NCBI GenBank assembly: GCA_032718475.1 | Contig: JAUCBJ010005828.1 | Coordinates: forward strand, 1 to 61,590 | Direction: 5' to 3' | Origin: Nemertoderma westbladi | Taxonomy: Eukaryota; Xenacoelomorpha; Nemertodermatida; Nemertodermatidae | Length of the DNA stretch: 61,590 nucleotides | In this document: piece by piece, positions 45,991 through 58,004 of the stretch | How the letters are laid out: each line of letters begins with the position of its first letter | Numbering within the stretch: the stretch's first letter is position 1 | Made by a program: the position numbers and the translations under genes | The notes under the pieces: generated by a model | Seen by the model: only the letters and a program-made list of their open reading frames with translations | The model's database searches: none | What the model was told of the DNA's origin: nothing

Positions 45991-46383
45991 GGAAATTGTT
46001 AATTAATTAATAATTGATAATTAACTTAGATAATTAATTACTTAATTAACGTAGTAGGAGTTAATCAGCTTCGTCTTAACTATGTTAATAGTTAAGTAAT
46101 AAGTGTATAAAGGGCAATGTCCCAGTACCAGAACTAGTGCTTTAAGCATTTACTTCCCGAATTGTAAATCCTTCGAAACTGATACTTTCTTTTTTGAAGG
46201 TATTAAAAATTGGAATGCTCTTCCCAATGAAGTTTAGGGTATTTGTTATTATTTACATAATGTATAAATAAAGCTATTTATCTATCTAATTAACATTGTT
46301 AATTCGCCACGCTGTTTGTTTGCGTCACGTCCCATCTCTCTATCTTCAGGTTTCTAGAATAATGGGATAGTACTACTGTACAT

Positions 46384-48118
46384 CTTGGCATCAGACGAAA
46401 ACCGGTGAAAATAAGGGAAAACAGTTGGAATGTAGGGAAAACAGATTTAAACAGTTAGATCGTTTAAAAATAACCATCCATCTCAAAAATTAAACTGTAA
46501 CCTGCACTATTAGTGTTTAGTTTATTGTTTGGTTGAAATAACGTACAACTGTCAGCTGCTCCTTTCCCTAAATTGTTAATTTAACATTGAGGCGGGATAT
46601 TAATTCGCCAAGGCAGTGTTTGCATCCAGTTTAACCCCCTGTCTCTCCATTCAACAATGTGGAATAAATATTCAACTTAACTAGGTGTTATTATAATCCA
46701 AACCGGATGTTTTACTGAAATTTTTAAACGGTCCCTTTTTAGCCTTTATAATTGTGTAAATAAATCTAATAATTATTTGATCTCGTGCATAAGTAATAAT
46801 TGTCGTAAAATAAAAAACGAAAAAAAAATAAAATTCTGCCTCACCCACGGAGGAGGAGGGGGGTCGAACTATCTCTGTTTCAAGTTTTATACAATCTCAT
46901 TATATAAAATTTGTAGAAAAATTTGAGGGGGGAGGGGGGGGGGGGGGGGGGGGGTTATTTGAATATCGACACTGTGTTCCAGGACATGGTGTATAAAAGT
47001 AATCAATAATCAGGTTGCTTGGATGGCTATTATAAAATGATCTAACTCGTTTTCGTCTGTTTTCCCTACATTTCAAGTGGTTTTCCTTGTTTTCGACTGA
47101 TAGTGTCTGTTGTTACGTCACGATCTAATACTATCCAGATTAATTGACGCGTGACAAATATTAATAAAGTAATAAATTGGCATGCGTTCTGATTTCTCTT
47201 CCCCAGTTGATACGCAGTAATTAATTACTTTATACAATGGTTGTGAGCCCCACAGAAGGCAAAGTGCAGTTACACCAGGAAAGGGTTCTCTAGCCCAACT
47301 ATAAGAAATATCTGCCAACCAGCAGATCAGTAATATCCTGCCTGATATCCCGCTTTGGTCGCATCAATACGTTTTCGCCATATTCTTAGGGTTTCTTGAA
47401 AATATGAATTCATCATTTACGCATTTATGATGGTGACTAGCGTAATTAAATACCATAATAAAAATAATTGAAAAATTCCGTATAGCCTATGTATCTATGA
47501 ATATTACACACTATGGATCAAATTAGACAAAAATTATTATATATATATCAGTGTTAACAAATAGTCCTTCGAAGATACGAGTATAAAATTACGAGTAATA
47601 CAAAGATGATCTTATTATATACGGATACTAGAGAGATATAAATTTAGAGAAAAAATAGAGAGAGCAGAGAGAGAGGGAAATAAATAGAGCACAAATATTA
47701 GATAATTAAGTTAATTAAGTTAATTATTATATATGAAAGGCACGAATATAATAGGAAGATCCAAGTATTTTTTGATGTAATATTAGAGGGGCCAATTATT
47801 CAATACAGACATATTGTATTGTATATGTTAACACATACAAATATTAATAACATGATTAATTGAAAAGCTGTGACAATAGACAAGGGGAATTGTTTTGTTC
47901 CAGAACGGACGAGATAAAAGGAGAAAGATAACAAGCGAAAACAAGGGCAAAATACTTGGAAGATAGCGAAATCAGACGAAAACAGGTAGATCGTTTTGGA
48001 ATAACCACCGCAATAAATGCTTAATTTTTTTTCATCTCGTGCATAAGTAATAATTGTCGTAAAATAAAAAACGAAAAAAAAAAAAAAATTCTGCCTCATC
48101 CAGGAAGGAGGAGGGTGG
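46384..48118. repeat. Dispersed and inverted repeat fragments of one unidentified element
   Basis: Three related stretches share ATCAGACGAAAAC, AGGGAAAACAG, AGTTAGATCGTTT and ATAACCA words: 46390-46480 (plus), 47020-47110 (minus, reverse complement) and 47960-48010 (plus). A second shared block, CTCGTGCATAAGTAATAATT followed by an AAAACG-A run and TTCTGCCTCA, occurs in the same orientation at 46783-46865 and 48034-48120. A G-run lies at about 46926-46955 and a GA tract at 47650-47690. No frame is coding. A second partial copy of the GGACTGGACGCAA MITE family (right part) lies at 46477-46640. Confidence 0.6.
46477..46640 (+). mobile_element. Partial MITE (GGACTGGACGCAA family), right part
   Basis: From TCTCAAAAATTAAACTGTAA through GGCGGGATATTAATTCGCCA to a right end GCATCCAGTTTAACCCCCTG, it matches the right two thirds of the copy at 58788-59030. 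The left end is replaced by the unidentified repeat at 46384. Confidence 0.75.
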
Positions 48119-50450
48119 TGAAAGATTACAAAGGACGAGATAAAGGAGCAAGAGAACAAGTTCTGATGACGTTCTCTGAACTCGTTGTTAAAGATCCTAT
48201 AAGATTTGTATCGGGAGATGGTGAGCTTTCATAGGATTTCTTCCTTCTAGGATTTACAAAGTTTCGATTTATGGGCTTCTTTCGATTTGAGAATATGCAG
48301 AAGTAGGGATTCCTGGTCTTCCTAATAGTCTGAAAGTACCTCCTTTGCAAGTTCGTCAGGGAGCCCTAGTTCCAAATATATGAGTTCGTTTGGGGTCGAT
48401 TACTTTACACCAATCATGGTTTTTAGACTTTTTGGATACAGCTTTTCTAGAGAAGAGATATTTCCAGTTAGCCATCTTTCTTCATATATACTGTAATTAA
48501 AAAAAAAAACTTTCTCAGTTACAGAACTCCATTGACTAGACCGACAGACACGCATCAAGCACAGCTTCTTTTCCCCGCAAAAGAGTATTTTCGTTTTCTT
48601 TGAGGAAAGCATATAATTTAGCGAAGTGGTGGTTACGCTTCTTTATGAAAAGGGCTATCATGTGTCGTTGCTTTTTCCAGAAGATGAAATTATTGATCCC
48701 AGCCAAATAAGTTTCATATGACACTTTAGGAACACCTGTGCAAGTTGTGTTGCACGTTAGTATTTTTTTCTCAGCTAAATTATAACTTAATTATATTCCT
48801 ACAATTAATTGTAATTTCCAATTCATTACTGGAAGATGGTAAAGATGACATCTTTTCAGAGGGTGATTCTCAAATAATTAAAGGGTTTTTAAGTGGAAAA
48901 CTATTTAGACAAGGGAACTGGTAATCAGTAGATTTCCGCCACCGATAATCCACACCTATCCAGGTTTTTTGAGTGTGTTTGTTTTACAGTTATCTTGGTT
49001 GCAGCTGCACCCATTATTTCGCTGTCCATTCAGTTGGTGCCTCCTGCACTGCAGCTATCAGATTGAAGACAATCACCTCCCAGCAGCTTACATTTCTAAT
49101 CTTGAGGCAATGCAAGTTTCAATGCGGTTTCAGACTGTCTGCCTGAGTTGAAGGCGCGTGGGATAGATTTGTGTCTTCCTGAGTTGTAGGCCAGTAGGAC
49201 AGATTTGTATTCTAATTCTATGAAGGATGTGAGTTCGCCTCTCCTATTGGTTGTCATTATTACCCAAATTTGGACTTAACTACATCTCAAATTTTCCAGA
49301 TATTGAAACTAATTAATATCACTTCACATAATCATCTCCAGCAACAACATGTACGATGTGTCTGTAATGAAAATGGTCATAAAAGTATGCTATAAAATGG
49401 TGATTCCCGTGATATATTGCATTATAAGTTTAAGTTTACAGATATTTTGTTAACAAAATATAGGAAAGCAATGGGTAGGCCTACACTATCTAAATCGTTT
49501 CCAAGGACTTTTTTCAGTGGCAATTACACAAAATCCTCAATCATGCTAACTGGGCCTCATTCGTATTTATGGATGGCAATCATTATTGTCTCTTAAAAAC
49601 CACACAAAACATTTATCTATATAATTATATACACCCATGCAAGATTCAGTGAAAACTGAAGACTATAGTGTCTGAATACTACCTCAAAACCATTGTGCCA
49701 ACAGCACCCAGCAGATACATTAGGCAAGTCTTATTACAAGTCCAGTAATCCAGCACATGTCACGGTGCCAGAATTCTGATACTAGAGGTTGGGTTACACC
49801 GGGAATGTCACTGTTATTGTCATGGTTGTTATTATCATGTTATTGTTATTATTATTTTTATTGAATATATTTCCATCAGAGTGAGTGTTATCTGTGCGCA
49901 GGATAATTTAACGAAATTAAACTATATTGATCTCCCACCTTTATTTTTTTTATTAAGGTAAACATAGATAAGTGCAGCACATCCCGAGTGCAGCCACCTC
50001 CAAACTTCAGGTAAGATGTAAACATTTCGAAGCCGATTGTCTCCAACCATTTATAGTTAGAATGTCGTTCACGATTTTAGCTTTTTTTTAATGCGCTTAC
50101 TCTTTCAAAAAGATACTTTATTCCAGCTGGCGTAACTATATTCGAATTTGATGTGCCTGAATGCAAATTTTTTCTATTATGAAAACGTATTCTGTTCTAT
50201 ACTGCACTCCATACCCTACCAATGAAATAAACAGTAAATTGTTATGTAAAATGCAAATCACACTGTACATGTTTTTATTTAAGCCATTATTGTCAGTACA
50301 GCAGCCAAACCTGTATTCATATGCAAGTCTGATAATATTGTCTTGTCAGTAACTATTATAATTATAATTGTCCGCTCTATTTTACAGGGCGGATTTATTA
50401 AGTTAAATAATACAAACTTTAAAACTAAAACTAAACCGCTTATAATAATA
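48119..50450. other. Intronic spacer, no second gene recognised
   Basis: Within the inferred receptor intron. Short frames on both strands (48.1-48.7 and 49.0-49.2 kb) show no domain or plausible splice pair. A short near-repeat, CCTGAGTTGAAGGCGCGTGG and CCTGAGTTGTAGGCCAGTAG, occurs at 49142 and 49178. Confidence 0.4.
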
Positions 50451-50463
50451 TTTCCAAACTTAC

Positions 50464-52048
50464 CACCATAAACAATGTGAAATAGGGAAGCCAACATATG
50501 ATGAAACATCCCATGATGACTCCCAGTTGCTTAACTGCTTTAATTTCCTTATTTAGCGCCACAGACCGAAGGCGATTCAATGTTCTTCCTTTGATACGAC
50601 CTACGGCTGCCTGTGGTGTCCATTTAGTGACCGCATTTGAAAAGGACCTTCGCGACAATTCTATACTGTTTGTAACAGATGTGATTGTTTTGGGTAAATC
50701 GATTAGATTCATTGATTTGACATTTTTTCTCATTTCATTCACTTCGGTTTCACTCGGGTTCCGAGAACACATCTCTGGTTTAACTCCTACATTGCTGCTC
50801 CTATCTTGAATATTAGTTAAACTTAAAGTGATGTCAACGTATTGATTTGCTCTTGGGCATTGATGCAACGACTTATTATCAGATGTTCCTTGGTGACTGA
50901 TCTGGCCTTCTGGCTGCGAACATATTCCAGGGATTTCATCTGATTTTAAATCGGCATTTGATTCTCTGTAAATCGTTTCATCATGTGTTGGAACAGGGTC
51001 TGATTCCCCGTAAATCCCAGAATATCTCGCTGTGTAGTAGGTACAGCTACTAGCGCTGTTACTGCAGACTGAGCCCTGAGGGCTGATCAGTGGTGTCGTG
51101 TAGATGGAATGGCCTGAATGACAGGTTGAGGAAGACGACAATCTAACTATTTGTGATGTAGTTTTTGGAAGGTTAGGTAAACTAGTTTGCAAATACGCGC
51201 TGGTCTCTTCTTCAGCTGGAAGTTTAGCAGCTGATAACGATAAGTTTGTGAATTTATGTAGGTGAATTTCGGAATTATGTGAGGTTAATTTATTTATAAA
51301 TTCCTTATTTGGTAATTCTTGGATGGAAATGTTATCCGACTGTACGATTGGTAAATTCTCAAGGGGCGATTCTACTTGTTGTGGAGTAGATAACAGATGG
51401 CTTCCGGCAACTGGCATGCAATGTCGTGTCAAGTTTTTTCTTCCAGACAACCGGTTTCGGATGAATCTCTTAATAGACCCAGGCCTGTTTTGTTGCCGGG
51501 ATTCGTTGTTAGGTACAATATGGTAGAAACCCTTGTTATCAATATGACGGGCCATAATAACTGAATTATCTGTAATAAATTCATCACTATCACTCGAAAG
51601 TTCGTGATGATATACATGTTCAGCAGGTGTGACCACTATAGTTCCCGCTACAACAACATCCTGAGGAACAGTAGCGTTCCTTGAGACCACTGCTGCCTCC
51701 ATCACCGCTTGGTGCGTTCCACCTCCCCTCTTAAACTTTCTACCAATCTCCATCCTTGAATGTTTTCGTATCTCCCAGTATATTCGACAGTACAATGAAG
51801 TCATTATGACTAAAGGTAACCAGAAGTTAGGCAACGCTGTTGCGACTTTGAATATGACGTCGTCCCGGAAGTCCACATCGCATTCGCCCTCCGGGATCGT
51901 TGATTGGACGCCGCCTTTTATGCTGCTGTAGCCAATCACTGGTACTATCCAAAGACTGGATGTTATCCACACTAAACATATGTATATAGAGGCCCGTTTA
52001 TGAGTTCGTTTACCGAGATAACGCAGAGGTGAAATTATACTCCAGTAC
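50464..52048 (-). CDS. HRH1-like: Histamine H1-like receptor, exon from the DRY motif through TM6
   Basis: The large internal exon of an aminergic GPCR that would bind histamine at the plasma membrane and probably signal through Gq. The acceptor is TTTTCAG at 52049-52055. The first base completes the Arg codon of DRY, so the intron splits that motif, a known GPCR intron site. The 528 full codons run as follows: YWSIISPLRYLGKRT (intracellular loop 2); TM4; extracellular loop 2 with GECDVDF (conserved Cys56); TM5 FKVATALPNFWLP, with Lys67, Thr70, Asn74, Phe75 and Pro78 at H1 positions 5.39, 5.42, 5.46, 5.47 and 5.50; a third intracellular loop of about 370 residues rich in S/T; and TM6 IICWLPYFTLF, with Trp519, Tyr522, Phe523 and Phe526 at 6.48, 6.51, 6.52 and 6.55. 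The donor GTAAGT follows FMV in phase 0. These contacts favour H1 over muscarinic, octopamine or H2 types. TM1-TM3 were not found in the window and would lie beyond its right edge or in undetected exons. Confidence 0.9.
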
Positions 52049-52487
52049 CTGAAAACAGTAATAATGTACATTATTAAACGATAATATAAAATAATGCAAT
52101 GTTATAACAGAAAAAGTAGAAGAAAAAAGTCGATATTAAAGATAAAGTACAGGAAATAATCAATTTTTGTCACTAATTTGCATTTGTCTCAATTTACCAA
52201 CAATTCTGTCCGAGCAGGCAAGTTTTTAAAATGCCAACAAAATTCCGAACGATGGCAGAACTCAACAGGAATAAAAAACAATAAATTAATGAAGTTTATT
52301 TAAAACGATAAAATACAGTACATACAATAACTTAGTCTTTCTGTCTATCAACTGTTGTGCTTGTTCAGTTATAGGCCTAATTGCTGCCTATACTGTATAC
52401 TTTGCGACTATCTCCAACGTAATTACTAATCTAGAAAAAATAATGCGAAATCATTAGAATAAACTTCTAGATCTTTGATTGGATAAT

Positions 52488-55400
52488 TAACTATTTACAT
52501 CATTGTGTGTGTGCAAAGTAGCACTTTGCAGCGTTATGCCCGAGTTTATTTATGTACCGAGCGAGCGTAGCGAGGGAGGTTTACATCAATAAACAAGGGT
52601 CTTTAACGCCGAAATTTGAAATTTGGAAATTTGAAAAATTACCTTTGCAAACAATGATGTATGTAATTTTGTTACATTATGTCAACTTATCAGCGTTCGG
52701 TATGTGAAGAAAGGAATTTATGGATGGTCATTTAAACATTTTAATAACGTACTATTTCAAATATAAGTGAAATTTATTAACAGGTCTTATTAACATATTA
52801 ATTATACATTTATATCTAATTAAAGTTTATTGGGCAGTTCCACCCGTCCCCTCATATTCATATTTTTTACTAGCTATTTTTAAGCAGTTTTTTTTACATA
52901 TATTAATGTCCTGCGGTAAAAAAATATATTAATTTTTATGGTAGTTGGTATTTTTTTATCTAGATAGTATTTAAACAAAAATTTACTGCTATTTTACTGC
53001 TATTGTAATTTATTTTTTTTTTCAAAAAATAAACAGCAACAAGTTGCTGCAACTTGTTTCCAAAACTTGATTCTGTTTGTGAGGGAGTCCAGCAACAAGT
53101 TGCTGCAACTTGTTTCTGTCTGTTAGGGGATCCAGCAACAAGTTGCTGCAACTTATTTCCGAAACTTGTTTCTGTGTCTGAGGACCCCAGTAACAGGTAG
53201 CTGGAAGTTATATTCCCAGCAACTTTTTTAAAAACCTTTTTTACATCCAATTTTTATATTAGAGCTAATATTCGATAATTTGAGTGATTTGATATTATAT
53301 ATAAATGACTGGACATGTTAGCTGTTTATTTTGAAATAATTGTTATTTTCTTGAGCAACAAGTTTCTGTGTGTGAGGGGGTCCAGCAACAAGTTGCAGAA
53401 ACAAGTTGCAGAAACAAGTTGCTGAAACAAGTTGCAGCAACAAGTTTCTGTGTGTGAGGGGGTCCAGCAACAAGTTTCTGTGTGTGAGGGGGGCCAGCAA
53501 CAAGTTGCACCAACAATTTGCAGAAACAAGTTGCTTCAACAAGTTTCTGTGTGTGAGGGGGTCCAGCAACAAGTTTCTGTGTGTGAGGGGATCCAGGAAC
53601 AAGTTTCCGTGTGTGAAGGGGTCCAGCAACAAGTTGCTGTATGTGAGGGGGTCCAGCAACAAGTTTCAGAAACAAGTTGCAGCAACAAGTTTCTGTGTGT
53701 GAGGGGGTCCAGCAACAAGTTTCTGTGTGTGAGTGGGTCCAGCAACAAGTTGCAGCAACAAGTTTCTGTGTGTGAGGGGGTCCAGCAACAAGTTGCAGAA
53801 ACAAGTTGCAGCAACAAGTTTCTGTGTGTGAGGGGGTCCAGCAACAAGTTTCTGTGTGTGAGGGGGTCCAGCAACAAGTTGCAGAAACAAGTTTCTGAAA
53901 CAAGTTTCTGAAACAAGTTTCTGAAACAAGTTGCAGAAACAAGTTTCTGTGTGTGAGGGGGTCCAGCAGCAAGTTTCTGTGTGTGAGGGGGTCCAGTAAC
54001 AAGTTGCAGAAACAAGTTGCAGCAACAAGTTTCTGTGTGTGAGGGGGTCCATCAACAAGTTTCTGTGTGTGAAGGGGTCTAGCAACAAGTTGCAGAAATA
54101 AGTTGCAGCAACAAGTTTCTGTGTGTGACGGGGTCCAGCAACAAGTTTATGTGTGTGAGGGGTCCAGCAACAAGTTTCTGTGTGTGAAGGGGTCCAGCAA
54201 CAAGTTGCAGAAATAAGTTGCAGCAACAAGTTTCTGTGTGTGAGGGGGTCCAGCAACAAGTTTCTGTGTGTGAGGGGGTCCAGCAACAAGTTGCAGAAAC
54301 AAGTTGCAGCAACAAGTTTCTGTGTGTGAGGGGGTCCAGCAACAAGTTGCAGAAATAAGTTGCAGCAACAGGTTTCTGTGTGTGAGGGGGTCCAGCAACA
54401 AGTTTCTGTGTGTGAGGGGGTCCAGCAACAAGTTGCAGAAATAAGTTGCAGCAACAAGTTTCTGTGTGTGAGGGGGTCCAGCAACAAGTTTCTGTGTGTG
54501 AGGGGGTCCAGCAACAAGTGGCAGAAACAAGTTGCTCCGTGTGAGGGGAGCCTATAACATATATTTTGCTCTTGTAGCTAGTTTAATCGAAACTTAGCTC
54601 TAATTATGTAATAAATTTTCTGGAATATTATCTTCTATCATAGATAATATGATTCTATCTATTATCTATAATAAATCTATGGTAATAGATTTGTGATTAG
54701 CTAGTATTATTTAATTTGACATTGGTTGTACATTTTCATCAAATATCATATAGGACCCACACTTTTTTTTACATAAAACTTATAATAAATTTATAAGTGG
54801 ATCTTTTAAAGAAAACAAGTTATTTTACAAAAATAATTAAATTGTTTGTCCGCTTTATAATCCGCATTTACTTGAAATGGTTTTTTCCTCGTCCTTAGGA
54901 CACGGGAAAAAATATGCTTTTCTTACATTATGTCAACTTAACAGCGTTCTGGTGAATTACTCGTAACGCTGCAAAGTACTACTTTGCAGTGTTGCGGCCT
55001 ATAGGACGGAAGGCTGCAAAGTAATCAATGTCATGGAAACAACTTCAATTACCGTATTCTAGAATGTATTATTTCCATTTATGTTAATGAGTGCTGCTTT
55101 ATTATCCAGTTTGTAGTTTGTAGTTTGTAGATTTACATACTAGCTACTGTATGTAAATAATTGTTTAACCTGCCCGGTATTCCATTACGGCGAAACGTCC
55201 AATAGAAGACACTTAAAGGAGAAAATGAGCAAAGAAAATGGCGACAGTGTTCAGTAAAACTAAACGGACACAGACGGTGACTAAATTTGCTTCAGTCGAC
55301 TATAGTCAAGATGGATTAATGATTTATCACATCCATGCAGAAGATAATTTCCAATAAACTTTAATTAAATTTATGTATAATTAATACTGTGTACCAGTGT

Positions 55401-55677
55401 ACCTGTTAATTTATTTCACTTATATTCGATATAGTACACGATTAAAATGTATAAATGAGCAACCATAAAATCCTTTCTTCACATACCGAACGCTGATAAG
55501 TTGACATAATGTAACAAAATTACATACATCATTGCTTGCAAAGGTCACTTTTCAGCGTTAAAGACCCTTGATTGTTTATGGAAACCTCCCTCGCTGCGCT
55601 CGCTCGGTACATAAATAAACTCGGGTCATAACGCTGCAAAGTGCTCCTTTGCACACAATGATTGATGTAAATAGTTA
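52488..55677. mobile_element. 3.2-kb TIR element with about 330-350 bp inverted termini
   Basis: The left terminus (52488-52834) and right terminus (55351-55677) are inverted repeats. They start TAACTATTTACATCA and share GCACTTTGCAGCGTTATG, GAGTTTATTTATGTACCGAG, AACTTATCAGCGTTCGGTAT and TTAATTATACAT in mirrored order, and end at AAAGTTTATTGG. The arms differ by substitutions and small indels, for example ACATCATTG against ACATCAATCATTG. The interior has no transposase. It holds the minisatellite at 53035-54545 and an extra copy of the CGCTGCAAAGTACTACTTTG motif near 54967. It is a non-autonomous DNA transposon. The terminal motif resembles the right ends of the MITEs at 17272-17995 and 58005-58618. 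It lies just upstream (sense) of the receptor exon, in its preceding intron. Confidence 0.85.
53035..54545. repeat. 30-bp/13-bp composite minisatellite inside the TIR element
   Basis: A mosaic of a 30-bp unit (AACAAGTTTC TGTGTGTGAG GGGGTCCAGC) and a 13-bp unit of the form (A/C)AACAAGTTGCAG, combined in irregular order. The first 200 bp hold older variants in which CAGCAACAAGTTGCTGCAAC is itself palindromic. Open frames on both strands (up to 283 codons, with words like LLDPLTHRN and QVSVCEGVQQ) are by-products of the repeat. They shift frame wherever the 13-bp unit is inserted. Confidence 0.93.
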
Positions 55678-58004
55678 TTACTATTTATTGACAATGTAAA
55701 TTAATAACTCAAAGAAAAAAAAATGTTACTTTCTCTTTATAAAAAAAATAGTTATTTTCTAAACCGCTAATAATAGCAAAGATAAGCGATGCCGATATCC
55801 GACGGAGGGAGTGTTGAAAATAGGGGAAGGTCAAGTCTCAGAAACAATGGATGTGGTAAGAGCGATGTCCCCATCGGAAGAGAAACAAACTGCGCAGGTA
55901 GAAAGAGTGGTGTATCAGTTTCAATTAGCAGTCGACGACTAAGCCAGAGTTGTGTTAGTTAAACAATTGTAATTAATGCCAGCACTTAGTCAAGTACTAG
56001 TGTTATAATAAAGCCAATAAAACAGTTTATAAGTGATAAAGTGTCGTTGTTATCGTGTTAATCATAGTGTAGTGAATCTGCGTCATCTTAATTGGTATCT
56101 GTATCTGAATTCATGGTGTACCTCCCAAGTTATTAAACATTCATGAGGTTATACCCGTTGCATACACCATCTCCCTTAATACAACAGCCATTTTTAGCGG
56201 ATTTTTAAATTTTTAGCCTTTCGATACAACAAGCCGTTTAAAACGTCATTTTTAGCAATATTTAGCCACCTCGGTTGGCTTTTATTTTCGTATTTCGAAT
56301 GTAATATAGATTTCATGAGAACCGCCTTCATCTGCAGATTACGAATCTGAAAACCATTTTAAATTTCACCAATATTTTCCAGAGCGATACGGCTAGAGTT
56401 CCGCCCCTACCAGCATTTTAATTTTACAACAAATGTATGTAGTTTACTAGCCATATTACTTTTTCCTGTTTGTGTAAAGAGTTTTAGAATTCTAGAATTT
56501 ATTACATAATTTTTAATTATGTTCAACTAGAACAAGTTATTTTTTTATTCTAGAACTTTTATCGCATTAAAAACGAAATTAAATACAATTTTGTGAGAAA
56601 ATTGTTCATCTTCTTTGTTCATAAGAACATCTTTTTTGGAGGCTGATTCGAATAGAAGACACTTTTACAATATTGGTATTACTGAAAATACAGTTTTAGG
56701 TATGTGCGTCGACATGAACAACACAATTAACCAGGACGCTGTAAATTCACATTTATAGGATTTTTGGCATGCTGATTTCCAACTAACTTTTATCATGGAA
56801 TACTAGTGCTAGCTACAGTTATGAAAATCGCCACTCTCACTGATGTTACACCAATTCTTGATATATTATCATATTGATTTCCCTTGGGCACAACGAGGTT
56901 ATGTACATTAAAGATTGTTTTTATTAGAATTAGGTTGTTTACTAGTCGTGGCTCTAACTTTCACGTGTAGTTGATTTGGTCAGAATATTTTGAGTGGACT
57001 GTCATAGTGAGGATAGTGTCACATTGTAGTCAATGGGTTAGGTTATATTCTATACAGTAGAGGAAATATTCCGAGTCCTGTAGGATGGTTTGGTTAGGTA
57101 GGTTGTCTTGGCTACTGCACGCCGCGCAGTGTAAGGTCATTGACACGGGTTGCAAGTGAATCTGATTTAATGGTATAATGGGAACTTTGAGTTGCTGGGG
57201 AATAATAAAAGCGTATTAAATAATATGCTGAGCCAGGTTACTGTGACCGTATGTAATTCTAACCATAGCAATAAAGTTATTCTAACCAAAACAATAAATG
57301 GAAGTCAAGAATACAGTTTCATTTCTGATGGGAATCAGGTGTTATTTCTGTCGCATTTCCTCCGGAGATGGTTCTATTTTTATTGCGTCATGAATGCCCC
57401 CCCCCCCTCCTCCTATCTGGTTTAAGTATGTCTATTCCGACAGCATGGTTTATAGAAAATATTTGGGGCGATTCTGGTTTATAATATTTTATCGCGTAGG
57501 CCTAATGGTCTGATTTTCCAAAACGAGAACAATCAAGTTTACACTGCTTATTGAAACTAAAACTATCTATAAAGAACGAATGCAAAATTAGCGTGTGAGT
57601 TCCAGAATGTTTTTATCACTATTATTATAAAATCGGACGAGCACAGATTTCAAGATATTGTTTACGTTATATCATGATAATATTTTTAGGTTTTGGGGTT
57701 TCATAGTTTAATAAATAGGACAGGAATTTCGATGTGGCTCACTTGCTTAACAGAGTTAATGGCGCAAAATGACCGTAAACCCAAACTATGTGTTTATTTA
57801 GTGGGTTTAACAATTTAATTAAATTTAAAACATTGGGAAATGAGCTGGTTACAGAGTTGGTGTTTTCTAACCAAAACAATATACTAACTATATACGTAAT
57901 TGTTCATAAAATATCACTTTTTAGCGTTACGGCAAGAGGGATTTTGTTGCCTGAGCGACATCGAGGGCAATAATAACAAGTGGGCCGTAAAAGCTTTTAT
58001 TACA
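55678..58004. other. Spacer, no gene recognised
   Basis: About 2.3 kb without a recognisable gene. AT-rich. The frames at 57192-57425 and 57788-57973 have no domain. Short words such as TTCTAACCAAAACAAT (57277 and 57867) match, in reverse complement, the core of the GGACTGGACGCAA MITE, so faint remnants may be present. A C-run lies at about 57400-57408. Confidence 0.4.

Larger units (their letters stand above)
31618..50463 (-). other. Last intron of the H1-like receptor gene (18,846 bp)
   Basis: Bounded on the sense (minus) strand by a GTAAGT donor at 50463-50458 and a TTTTCAG acceptor ending at 31618, both phase 0. It separates TM6 from extracellular loop 3 and TM7. About 74 percent of it is the 42-bp minisatellite. 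The rest is AT-rich sequence with MITE remnants at both edges of the array and at 46.5 kb, plus the inverted repeats at 46.4-48.1 kb. The intron assignment is inferred from exon phases and domain continuity, not from transcripts. Confidence 0.8.

Noticed and set aside
50464-52048. Muscarinic acetylcholine receptor identity for the GPCR exon
   Set aside because: A long third loop and short C-tail would fit. The TM5 K-T-N-F pattern, TM6 WLPYFxxF and TM7 NPILYPLCN match H1, whereas muscarinic receptors have WTPYN in TM6 and NPxCYALCN in TM7.
53318-54557. Overlapping open frames of up to 283 codons in the 53-54.5 kb repeat
   Set aside because: Frames exist on both strands, are low-complexity products of the 30-bp and 13-bp units, and change frame at each 13-bp insertion.
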